Positions 7,047 through 14,198 of a DNA stretch of 36,393 bases are shown piece after piece. Both the position numbers and the translations under genes were made by a program. This stretch comes from Candidatus Margulisiibacteriota bacterium (lineage in GTDB: Bacteria > Margulisbacteria > Riflemargulisbacteria > GWF2-35-9), in the NCBI GenBank assembly GCA_028715625.1, contig JAQURL010000024.1:1-36393 (forward strand). The letters are read 5' to 3'. How positions within the stretch are numbered: position 1 is the first letter of the stretch; each line of letters begins with the position of its first letter. The notes beneath the pieces were generated by a model. It saw nothing but the letters and a program-made list of their open reading frames with translations. It ran no database searches and was not told where the DNA came from.

Positions 7047-8210
7047 ATGACACGAACAAAATTTAATCAAAATAAAAGCGAGCAATGGACACCTTTTGAG
7101 GCATATCAGTCGGTGCCTGTTATTTCAAGAAAATCAACGCTATACGTATTTGGTGCTGGTTCATCTAAAGACTGGGGGTCTCCTTTGGGAAATGAATTTT
7201 TTTCAAAGGCTAAAAGTATCAGTGACGGGGATGGGAAAAATACAACGTCACGACATGTAAAAGAAGCATATACCAATGTTATCAATATTTTGGCGACTTC
7301 AGGTATTGATTATAATAATGTAAATTTTGAGGAGTTATTAACTACATGTGACATAATTCTTGCCGAGAAACCGGATGACAAAAACATAGGAACACTTCGG
7401 TTTAATCTTATTAAAATGATTTTTGGTGTCTTAACTAAGTGTTTTGGAGAAGCTACCCTAGGAACTGGGGATTCTAAATTTATAGAAGAGAATCCAGTAA
7501 ATTTTAGAAATTTTTATCAGCTTTTTATAAAAAATATTATTGAAACAGAAAACCCGATATTTATTAACCTTAATTATGATATTTTGTTGGACAGTGCTGT
7601 TTTAGAAGCATACGAACCACCAATATATGAAAGAATAAGTACCAAAAGATATATTAGATATCTTTTGCCGCAAATGAAGAAACCTGGTTATTTTGATATT
7701 AATAAAACTACTATCAACCCTTCCGGACATAAAATGTATAAACCTCACGGAACAGTTAACCTGCTCTTATGCAACAAGTGTAATAAATTTATATATAGTA
7801 AAGATTCATTCATTACCATAATTGATAATAATAGAGATAGCGCTGTATGTCCTTTTTGTAACGAAAAACTTTCTTATGATAACTTGTCAATTATTCCACC
7901 CAATTATAATAAAAATATTCAAAAACAGAATTATGTGAAGGAGTTAATTGAAGATATAAGTTTAGCTGACGAAATAAACATAATTGGTTATTCTTTCCCT
8001 CCATATGACCAGGATTTTAGAAATATTTTTCTCAAAGGATTGTGCAGGAACAAAAAATTATGTTCTATTAATATTATTGATAAAGACGAGGATGAAGCAA
8101 AAGTTTTCTTAAAATATAATTTTTTACAACTATCAGGACAAAAAATAAATTTAAAATCTATTAATGGATTCCTTTGCTTTCTACAGCAGGAGGTAAAAAA
8201 TGGAAAATAA
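7047..8210 (+). CDS. SIR2-like (sirtuin-fold) NAD-binding protein
   Basis: A 387-residue protein. Sirtuin-type landmarks: the NAD-binding GAGSS at residues 36-40 with GSPLGNEF after it, NLNYDILLD near 174-182, the catalytic-type histidine in KPHG (His234), two zinc-binding pairs (CNKC at 242-245, CPFC at 268-271) and IIGYSFPPYDQDF near 312. SIR2-like proteins in bacterial defence islands usually hydrolyse NAD+ on infection and abort phage growth; that activity is known for the family and only inferred here. No clear Shine-Dalgarno precedes the ATG. Its last 11 bases overlap the RhuM gene, so those two are translationally coupled. Confidence 0.88.
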   Translation: MTRTKFNQNKSEQWTPFEAYQSVPVISRKSTLYVFGAGSSKDWGSPLGNEFFSKAKSISDGDGKNTTSRHVKEAYTNVINILATSGIDYNNVNFEELLTTCDIILAEKPDDKNIGTLRFNLIKMIFGVLTKCFGEATLGTGDSKFIEENPVNFRNFYQLFIKNIIETENPIFINLNYDILLDSAVLEAYEPPIYERISTKRYIRYLLPQMKKPGYFDINKTTINPSGHKMYKPHGTVNLLLCNKCNKFIYSKDSFITIIDNNRDSAVCPFCNEKLSYDNLSIIPPNYNKNIQKQNYVKELIEDISLADEINIIGYSFPPYDQDFRNIFLKGLCRNKKLCSINIIDKDEDEAKVFLKYNFLQLSGQKINLKSINGFLCFLQQEVKNGK

Positions 8211-9216
8211 AATAATCCTCTATCAAAACGAACAAGGAAAAGTTTCTGTGAATGTTACTTATCGTAACGAGAGTTTTTGGCTTACTCAAAAAGCTATGGC
8301 TGATTTGTTTGGTGTTGAAGTGCCAGCCATTAACAAACATCTGGCGAATATTTATGAAAGTGGTGAACTTAACCAGGACACAACTATTTCCATTTTGGAA
8401 ACAGTTCAAAAAGAAGGCAACAGAGCTGTAAAGCGGCAAATAGAATTCTACAACCTTGATGCTATTATTGCGGTGGGTTACCGTGTCAATTCTAAGCAAG
8501 CGACTCAATTCCGGATTTGGGCAACCAATACACTGAAAGAGTATATTATCAAAGGATTTTTACTCAATGATGAAATGTTGCAAAATGGCAGGCCCTTCGG
8601 GCAGGATTATTTTGATGAACTGCTTGAACGGATTAGAGAAATCCGGGCCAGTGAACGCAGAACATATCAGAAGTTAGCCGATATATTTGAGCAATGCAGT
8701 GCTGATTACTCACCACAAGCTGAAGAAACAAAATTATTTTATGCTATGGTGCAAAATAAACTTCATTTTGCGATAACTGGACAAACAGCAGCTGAAATTA
8801 TACATAATAGAGCAGACCATACAAAAACAAATATGGGATTGACCACCTGGAAAAAATCACCTCATGGGAAAATATTAAAAAGTGATATTAACATAGCTAA
8901 AAATTATTTAACTGAAAAAGAAATTGGCGACTTGAATCTTTTGGTTAACGCTTATCTTGATTTGGCTGAATTTCAAGCTAGACGTAAAACAACCATGAAC
9001 ATGAAGGACTGGCTTGAGCGCACTAATAAATTTTTAGAATCTAATAGCTTGGATGTTTTACCTGATGCTGGCAAAGTATCGCATGAACAAGCACTTGAAA
9101 AAGCTGAGATTGAATATAATTCTTTTCGTATTGATCAGGACAAAAAATATATTTCCGAATTCGACAAACATATCAAAAAATTAAAAAAATCAAAGGATGA
9201 ACCAATAGACTTATAA
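8200..9216 (+). CDS. RhuM-family protein
   Basis: A 338-residue protein of the RhuM (virulence_RhuM) family: opening ENKIILYQNEQGKVSVNV, the winged-helix-like WLTQKAMADLFGVEVPAINKHLANI, then QIEFYNLDAIIAVGYRVNS and QFRIWATNTLKEYIIKGF, followed by FYAMVQNKLHFAITGQTAAEII. The C-terminal third is charged and helical. The biochemical role of RhuM is not established; these genes are common next to restriction and other defence genes and on mobile elements. Start: ATG at 8200, Shine-Dalgarno AGGAGGT at 8187-8193, inside the end of the SIR2 gene. It is the last cargo gene before the island's right end. Confidence 0.92.
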   Translation: MENKIILYQNEQGKVSVNVTYRNESFWLTQKAMADLFGVEVPAINKHLANIYESGELNQDTTISILETVQKEGNRAVKRQIEFYNLDAIIAVGYRVNSKQATQFRIWATNTLKEYIIKGFLLNDEMLQNGRPFGQDYFDELLERIREIRASERRTYQKLADIFEQCSADYSPQAEETKLFYAMVQNKLHFAITGQTAAEIIHNRADHTKTNMGLTTWKKSPHGKILKSDINIAKNYLTEKEIGDLNLLVNAYLDLAEFQARRKTTMNMKDWLERTNKFLESNSLDVLPDAGKVSHEQALEKAEIEYNSFRIDQDKKYISEFDKHIKKLKKSKDEPIDL

Positions 9217-9312
9217 AAGGAATTTGCCGCCAGAATTGCGCGAAGCACATTGTGCACTGAGCCTGCTAAACATACAGGCAGGGGCTCACAAAATCTGGGA
9301 AATCGTCCTTTT
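9217..9312 (+). other. Hairpin-rich segment between RhuM and the island end
   Basis: No gene is supported here. AAAAGGA at the start pairs with TCCTTTT near 9305-9311, enclosing GCACATTGTGC and the nested GAGCC...GGCTC and GCCTG...CAGGC stems. The pairing suggests a structured RNA or a folded 3' untranslated region of the cargo message. I recognise no known family. Confidence 0.35.
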
Positions 9313-9399
9313 CCGAATTCAGAGGGCGCGGCTGCCCGGCGGAGTGTCCCAGCCGCGCCCCTTCAGGGCGGTTCGAATTTTTTCGAACAAAGTCGACCA
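9313..9399 (-). repeat. Island right attachment end (attR) carrying the recombinase tail codons
   Basis: 87 bp perfectly repeated, inverted, at 5006-5092. On the minus strand, 9399 down to 9319 encodes 26 residues (WSTLFEK...GSRAL) and a TGA, the native end of the recombinase gene that integration cut off. Joining 9399 to 3450, as in an excised circle, keeps the frame exactly. The segment contains an 11-bp stem (9324-9334 with 9350-9360) and a GTTCGAA/TTCGAAC hairpin near 9371-9388. It ends with CGACCA, and chromosomal sequence resumes at 9400. It also shares GGTTCGAAT with the tRNA T-arm. Confidence 0.85.
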
Positions 9400-9425
9400 T
9401 TCGATGAATGCCTAACTGAACGTCC

Positions 9426-9483
9426 TTGAGGGGGGACAACAAGTTGTCCCCCCTTCAACGCCATGCACCGCAAGGGCGCATGG
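9426..9483. repeat. Two strong hairpins just outside the island
   Basis: An 11-bp perfect stem (GGGGGGACAAC at 9430-9440, GTTGTCCCCCC at 9443-9453) with an AA loop, extended by TTGA/TCAA, is followed by CCATGC...GCATGG at 9461-9483. No T-run follows, so a factor-independent terminator is not clear-cut; a REP-like or terminator role downstream of the convergent genes is possible. The remaining bases to 9579 show nothing I recognise. Confidence 0.45.
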
Positions 9484-9579
9484 CTGCTCCCCCGAAGAAA
9501 ACTGAGTGTTGAAAACTGTACGTGAATTATGTTTATTTCAATAATAAATTATTTTTCAGGATTTGAAAGTCGAGGGGAT

Positions 9580-10017
9580 TTATTTATTATTTTCTATTGT
9601 TATTCCATCCAATTTAATAACTGTTTCTTGTGGATTTGGTGTAAGTATAAGTGTTTCCATTTTTTTTGGCTCTTCAAGTGTCATCCTAGGAATAGGCCCA
9701 ACTCCAACTTCGGGATTTAAAGCATCTGGTAGAGTTGTCGGTGGTGGTAAACCATCCAATTTTTTTAAAGCTTCATTCGCTTGCCCAATTGCACCTGCTG
9801 CTTGGGCAGCAATAGCTGCTTTTTGTAATGCATCCATACCTTTAATTACAGCACCGGCTTGAGCCATAATTATTGGTGAGTTTACAGTTTCCATAAAATT
9901 TTTCTCAACAACTACTTTGGATTTTAAGATATTTATTTCTTCCCCTGGTGTTTTATTACCTAAAGTTTTATTAACCCATGCTACAGAGTTTTTGTTATAA
10001 TAGTTTATCGATGTCAT
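9580..10017 (-). CDS. Small alanine-rich protein of unknown function
   Basis: 145 residues from the ATG at 10017, which has AGGAGGT 7 bases upstream; a longer frame to 10074 lacks such a signal. The middle (SPIIMAQAGAVIKGMDALQ, then AAIAAQAAGAIGQANEALKKL) is an alanine/glycine-rich amphipathic helix region. The C-terminal third is rich in proline (LPPPTTLPDALNPEVGVGP). There is no signal peptide or clear membrane anchor. I do not recognise the family. It lies just outside the island border, transcribed toward it. Confidence 0.65.
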   Translation of the reverse strand: MTSINYYNKNSVAWVNKTLGNKTPGEEINILKSKVVVEKNFMETVNSPIIMAQAGAVIKGMDALQKAAIAAQAAGAIGQANEALKKLDGLPPPTTLPDALNPEVGVGPIPRMTLEEPKKMETLILTPNPQETVIKLDGITIENNK

Positions 10018-10102
10018 AAAAAGGACCTCCTGAAATTTTTTAAATATATCGGAGAAACTTTTTATTAATCCCAAAATTTATGAATTGTGAAACAAGAAAT
10101 TT

Positions 10103-10342
10103 CTACCAAGCTTCGTATCGGCGTCGTTCTCTGTAGGCCCTGTCCAGGCTGGCATAGGAAGTATAGTTCTTGTCCAGGTCGTCACGGGAGATTTGTATCA
10201 GATTTTTGGTGTCCAGTTGCAGACAACTGGCAGTGTCTTTGTTAATCCAGCTGCCGAACATAATCTTTACTTTGGTTTCCTGGTGAAAAAGTTTCATGCC
10301 GTTTTTGTAGGTTTTTTTTCGTTCTGCTTTTTTTTCTGCCAT
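10103..10342 (-). CDS. Small basic protein of unknown function
   Basis: 79 residues from the ATG at 10342 (MAEKKAERKKTYKNG); an upstream ATG at 10393 is possible but adds residues without a better ribosome site. The sequence is highly basic at both ends (ending YRERRRYEAW), with a central FGSWINKDTASCLQLDTKNLIQIS that looks beta-rich. No recognised family. It lies between two other small minus-strand genes. Confidence 0.5.
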   Translation of the reverse strand: MAEKKAERKKTYKNGMKLFHQETKVKIMFGSWINKDTASCLQLDTKNLIQISRDDLDKNYTSYASLDRAYRERRRYEAW

Positions 10343-10400
10343 AATAGTTAACCCCGTAATATTAGTATAAGACCGAAGGCTTGTTGAGGACAAGAAAAAA

Positions 10401-10724
10401 TTATTCGAAGCTGTTTAAAATAGAATGTACTTTGGATTTATTATGGTCCTTTTGCACAAACCCGGACTCATCGCCGGGCAAGGAGAGCATATTGCTGTTA
10501 AAAATATTTCTTAAAGATAAAAGAAGTACCAGCGTGAAGTAAATGAGCACGGAAACAGCGACCAGCTTTAAAAATTTCAGCAGATATAACCCGGTCGCCT
10601 TAAAAAATTTTCTGGGATTAAAGTATTTTGCCCTGATGCTGACAGGGACTAAAAAAAGATAACGTAATTTAATATGCCATCTGCTAATGGTGTGATTAAA
10701 TTTTAAGAGCATTGGATTTTGCAT
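10401..10724 (-). CDS. Small single-pass membrane protein of unknown function
   Basis: 107 residues with a basic N-terminal half (SRWHIKLRYLFLVPVSIRAKYFNPRKF) and one strong membrane segment (LLKFLKLVAVSVLIYFTLVLLL, about residues 47-69), then a short hydrophilic tail. By the positive-inside rule the N-terminus is cytoplasmic. GGGG lies about 6 bases before the ATG. It is divergent from the exported-protein gene at 10865; the 140-bp gap must hold both promoters, but none stands out. No family recognised. Confidence 0.5.
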   Translation of the reverse strand: MQNPMLLKFNHTISRWHIKLRYLFLVPVSIRAKYFNPRKFFKATGLYLLKFLKLVAVSVLIYFTLVLLLSLRNIFNSNMLSLPGDESGFVQKDHNKSKVHSILNSFE

Positions 10725-10864
10725 TTTTTACCCCACTTACAATTCCAATATATACCCGAAAATATTATATTTAAACATGTTAAGAATATATTGGAAAAGA
10801 TTTCCCGGTTGATTTCTTTATAAATGAAAGCAAATTTGTTAATGTATTAACAGGGAAAATCAAT

Positions 10865-11512
10865 ATGCGGATTAAATCAGCTTTATGTGTATTACTATTA
10901 TTTTTCAGTTTTTGTTTTTCTTATGACAGACCGGTAGATTATTACAGGACCATAACCGTTACAGATTTTTTTGAGATTATTTCGCTTTATAAAAGTTATC
11001 TGGACCAGTCCAACACCAATGTACTTTATGGAACAGGCCTTTCTTTATCCGCGCTAGGACTTAGCCAGGGGTCAAATGATGTGCTGATCTCGGGTCTCAC
11101 ATATTTGGGAAATGGTTTGCTTAACCAGTTTAATATTTCCAGAAGTCCCTATAGTCAGAAGCTTGAGCAATATCGCAGGGAAGTAGTTAAGACCACTTCC
11201 CGGCAGGAAGTTGAACAGCTTTGCACCAAAGCCATGAAAGAGCTGATCGAGGATGAAAGGTTTAATAATCAGTTAACTGGCGGCCTGACTTTTTTTAACG
11301 GAGCCTTGTTTTTGACTAATCCAAACGGGAAAGGGTTGTATGTGGGAGCGCTGATGATGCTTTTCGGCGCCTATCTGGCTTTTATGGAAAAGGGCCCACT
11401 GGAAAGAATGGTGTCTGATTATGAGATTTTAGATGAAAGGAAAGTAAGTTTTAACATGGATCAAATTCAACTGCCAGGAGTAGCGTCACCAGGAATTCAG
11501 GAGAATAATTAG
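10865..11512 (+). CDS. Exported protein of unknown function
   Basis: 215 residues with a clear signal peptide (MRIKSALCVLLLFFSFCFS, cleavage before YDRPV). The mature part contains two glycine/leucine-rich hydrophobic stretches (GTGLSLSALGLSQGSNDVLI and GKGLYVGALMMLFGAYLAF), which may be membrane-associated. Start ATG has GGGAAA upstream. Its stop overlaps the convergent gene at 11509 by 4 bases. I recognise no family. Confidence 0.65.
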   Translation: MRIKSALCVLLLFFSFCFSYDRPVDYYRTITVTDFFEIISLYKSYLDQSNTNVLYGTGLSLSALGLSQGSNDVLISGLTYLGNGLLNQFNISRSPYSQKLEQYRREVVKTTSRQEVEQLCTKAMKELIEDERFNNQLTGGLTFFNGALFLTNPNGKGLYVGALMMLFGAYLAFMEKGPLERMVSDYEILDERKVSFNMDQIQLPGVASPGIQENN

Positions 11513-12108
11513 CTTGCCAGCCCATATTTATCGATGAGTGCCAGGCGTTTTTCTTCTTGTTTTAAAAGAAATTGTTTGATTTTTTCAAGCGTCAAATTTT
11601 TTTCATTAAAATAATCAGCTTTGTTTTCCCTGAACCCCAGTGTCATAATTTTACCAATGTGATTTAATAATAATTTATCGTCAAATTTTTTTAACAAAAG
11701 GCGTAACCCAAAAGCTATCATTTCTGAACCGACTCCGATATATCTGGGGATGTTTCCGTTTTTAATTCTATTCCAGGGAGAAATTTCTTTACTGCATACA
11801 TTGCGAATGTGTAAATTTATATATCCTTCCAGTTGATTGTGGCCTGACAGAGCAACATATAAATTTTCAAGGGATTTATTGTCATTATAAGTTAGAAAAT
11901 AGCGATATCTATTGATATCCCATATATGTTTGGGTTGAATAATCCCAAAACCAAACCAGGATTTAAAACTGTCTGCTAATGCATGCTGGGTGTTGCTTCC
12001 AAGATGCGTAACCTTAACCAGCTTCAAGTTTATCATTACAGGAACGTCGGTGGAATTATCCAGAACAGTTATAAAGGAATTACCATTAATTGAAATAATT
12101 TTAAACAC
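11509..12108 (-). CDS. Possible GNAT-fold acetyltransferase-like protein
   Basis: 199 residues. The segment SPWNRIKNGNIPRYIGVGSEMIAFGLRLLLK (about residues 108-138) resembles the acetyl-CoA-binding loop and helix of some GNAT proteins (EVAPWNR...Y.GVG..LIAFA), and the preceding LENLYVALSGHNQLEGYINL could be the core strands. The C-terminus is a charged helix (EKIKQFLLKQEEKRLALIDKYG). This is a suggestion from pattern only; a hypothetical protein is the safe label. No signal peptide. It lies 24 bases downstream of the FecR-domain gene and could be co-transcribed with it. Confidence 0.5.
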   Translation of the reverse strand: MFKIISINGNSFITVLDNSTDVPVMINLKLVKVTHLGSNTQHALADSFKSWFGFGIIQPKHIWDINRYRYFLTYNDNKSLENLYVALSGHNQLEGYINLHIRNVCSKEISPWNRIKNGNIPRYIGVGSEMIAFGLRLLLKKFDDKLLLNHIGKIMTLGFRENKADYFNEKNLTLEKIKQFLLKQEEKRLALIDKYGLAS

Positions 12109-12132
12109 ATAAATATATCGGAAGGCTGGGAA

Positions 12133-14058
12133 TTAAAAATCGATTTTTAAAGAAAACCTGTCCAGCGAATCTTTGTTGAAGGTTTTTCCGGGCAAAGGAC
12201 CATCTTCCTGGTGGGTTGCCATAAACTGCATGAACCAGAGCTTGAAACTGGTAGATAAACCAACGGTTTCGGAATAAGAATTCTGATAGTGGCCGAAACC
12301 TACCTCAACCTGTCCCAGCCAGGGAATATTAACCATTTTATATTGCAGGTTCATGATATAAGCCGTTTTAGTTTCATCTTGAGGTTTAGCTATTTCCAGG
12401 TCCAGCAGAAGACTTTCATTGTGCAGTATAGATGTCAAATGCAGGATTTGGTCTTTATTTGTATTATTATTGGCGTCATCTGTAAAAAAGAGATTCTCCA
12501 TGCTTATTCCCAGATTCCACCACTGTAACCAATCATAAGAAAACCCCAGGTTTACTGCAAAATTTGTTCCGGATTTCTGAAAAACAGCTGGTCTTTGTGA
12601 AAGCAGTTCGTCAAAGCCGGTATCGTAATTACCGATGTTTCGATTATTATTTAAGAAGCTATAACTGGAATTGGTTTGCAGTGTACTGTTAAATAAGCCC
12701 TTAAGAAGTAATCCTGCGCTTAAACGTTCGGTTATAGGCAGAGCTAGGCCGTAAATAAGTATCAGATAGTTGTCTTGTTCTGCTAATACATTTGAACTCA
12801 AAAACCGGGCTTTATCCTGTTGAACCAGGTAAATACCAAATGCTGATCCCCGGCCAAGATTAATTATGCCGATTGTTTTTTCGTCATGAATATTATTATC
12901 TATTCCGGCGTTAAATTCAAGCGGATCAGGCGGTACGCCTGGATTATAGCGGTAACCGCCATATCTGGTATCATTAATGAATGTATTAAATCCTTTGGTA
13001 TATTCATAGTTTAAAAAGAGGGATGTTGATTTTTTTTCGTATATTTCGGCAAGCAAGGCAGGGTTTTGCAAAAGCAGGTAACGCGGCCCGATTACTTTAT
13101 CTGTAACATCATAGAGCATTGATTTATATTCTTTTTTAGTATCTTTTGACGGCCCTGCATCTTCCGTAACCTTTAATTCAACCGGAGATTGCAGTTGTGA
13201 TAGGTTTTGAGCGCTATTCGGTACATTAGGAACTCCTGTGCCCGGGGCCGTTGGCGCTGGTGCAGACAAGCCCGACAGCGGCGTTGATGGAACGGCGGGT
13301 AATCCAGCTCCCGCAGGTGCCGGAGTGCCGGAACCCGGAAGCAGATTGTTTTGCAGCTCCTGTTGCAATTGTTGCAAAGGTTGTGTGGGCAGGGTGGTAG
13401 AATCGGCAAAGGCCTTCAAAGATTCCAGGCTTTGCGATGATAAGGGCTGAATGGCCTGAAAGACACCTGAGGGATCCACAAAAGTTTCAAAACCTTTTTC
13501 CAGAAGCATATGCACATTATTATTAAAAACATCCAGAATTCCCTCAAAAGCCGAGATATTACCGAAAGGTGCGATTACCGAAAACAAAGTACCTTTGACA
13601 GCGATTGATGCCTGGGGAGTTTCCACAGTGAAGGCTTCGTTTTCCGCAGTGCCTTTAACAATTTTTGCCCATAATTTGCCTGTAGTTATTTTGAAATGCT
13701 GCCAGATATTTTTTTCCTTGTCCTGGCCTGCAAGTATGAAGTGTGAATTTTCTTCAAGTCGTATTACATGCCCCTTGATAAGCTTGATTTCACAGGATGA
13801 TTGAGTTGTGGTTTTTATTTCATCTAATGGAAAGAACTCGGTATCCGGCTTAACTTCATCCCAGTAAGCGGAATTGGCTCTTTTAAAAAGTACAGTTCCG
13901 TTGATTGTCGCAGGTGTCGCTATAAAGGGTATAACAACCTTTTCAACTATATTGGTGGAAGGTTTATCAGTACTGATATTTCTGGTGGAAGGTAAAACAT
14001 TTGCCCCCATTGTAAGCGCAGCTAATAGCAATAATATTAAAATATATTTTTTAGTCAT
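12133..14058 (-). CDS. FecR-domain protein with a C-terminal outer-membrane beta-barrel
   Basis: 641 residues. Signal peptide MTKKYILILLLLAALTMGA; FecR-like domain about residues 60-195 (EIKTTTQSSCEIKL, LEENSHFIL, TGKLWAKIVKG, FTVETPQASIAVKGTLF, then a short repeat of the fold); a proline/alanine-rich linker about 225-285; then a C-terminal half made of alternating strands (YLLLQNPALLAEIYEKKST at its start) ending in a terminal phenylalanine (LKIDF), typical of barrel proteins. It probably sits in the outer membrane with the FecR part in the periplasm. It is divergent from the CHASE2 cyclase; FecR domains often accompany CHASE2 cyclases, which suggests shared envelope sensing. Confidence 0.8.
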   Translation of the reverse strand: MTKKYILILLLLAALTMGANVLPSTRNISTDKPSTNIVEKVVIPFIATPATINGTVLFKRANSAYWDEVKPDTEFFPLDEIKTTTQSSCEIKLIKGHVIRLEENSHFILAGQDKEKNIWQHFKITTGKLWAKIVKGTAENEAFTVETPQASIAVKGTLFSVIAPFGNISAFEGILDVFNNNVHMLLEKGFETFVDPSGVFQAIQPLSSQSLESLKAFADSTTLPTQPLQQLQQELQNNLLPGSGTPAPAGAGLPAVPSTPLSGLSAPAPTAPGTGVPNVPNSAQNLSQLQSPVELKVTEDAGPSKDTKKEYKSMLYDVTDKVIGPRYLLLQNPALLAEIYEKKSTSLFLNYEYTKGFNTFINDTRYGGYRYNPGVPPDPLEFNAGIDNNIHDEKTIGIINLGRGSAFGIYLVQQDKARFLSSNVLAEQDNYLILIYGLALPITERLSAGLLLKGLFNSTLQTNSSYSFLNNNRNIGNYDTGFDELLSQRPAVFQKSGTNFAVNLGFSYDWLQWWNLGISMENLFFTDDANNNTNKDQILHLTSILHNESLLLDLEIAKPQDETKTAYIMNLQYKMVNIPWLGQVEVGFGHYQNSYSETVGLSTSFKLWFMQFMATHQEDGPLPGKTFNKDSLDRFSLKIDF

Positions 14059-14198
14059 CTGTAATTTCTGTTTATATTCTACACTATTATGCTAAAATTT
14101 ATAAAGAATATTTAGTGTTTGAGAGACTGGAGGTAAGACAGTCCAAAAAATCATGGAATGACGTTTTACCAGGGGCAACAGGAAGCAAAAAATTAAGA

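Noticed and set aside
9224-9415. Plus-strand 63-residue frame after RhuM
   Set aside because: Antisense of the recombinase tail in the attR repeat; no ribosome site.
9426-9483. Factor-independent terminator
   Set aside because: The stem is very strong but no T-run follows on either strand, so only a hairpin is claimed.
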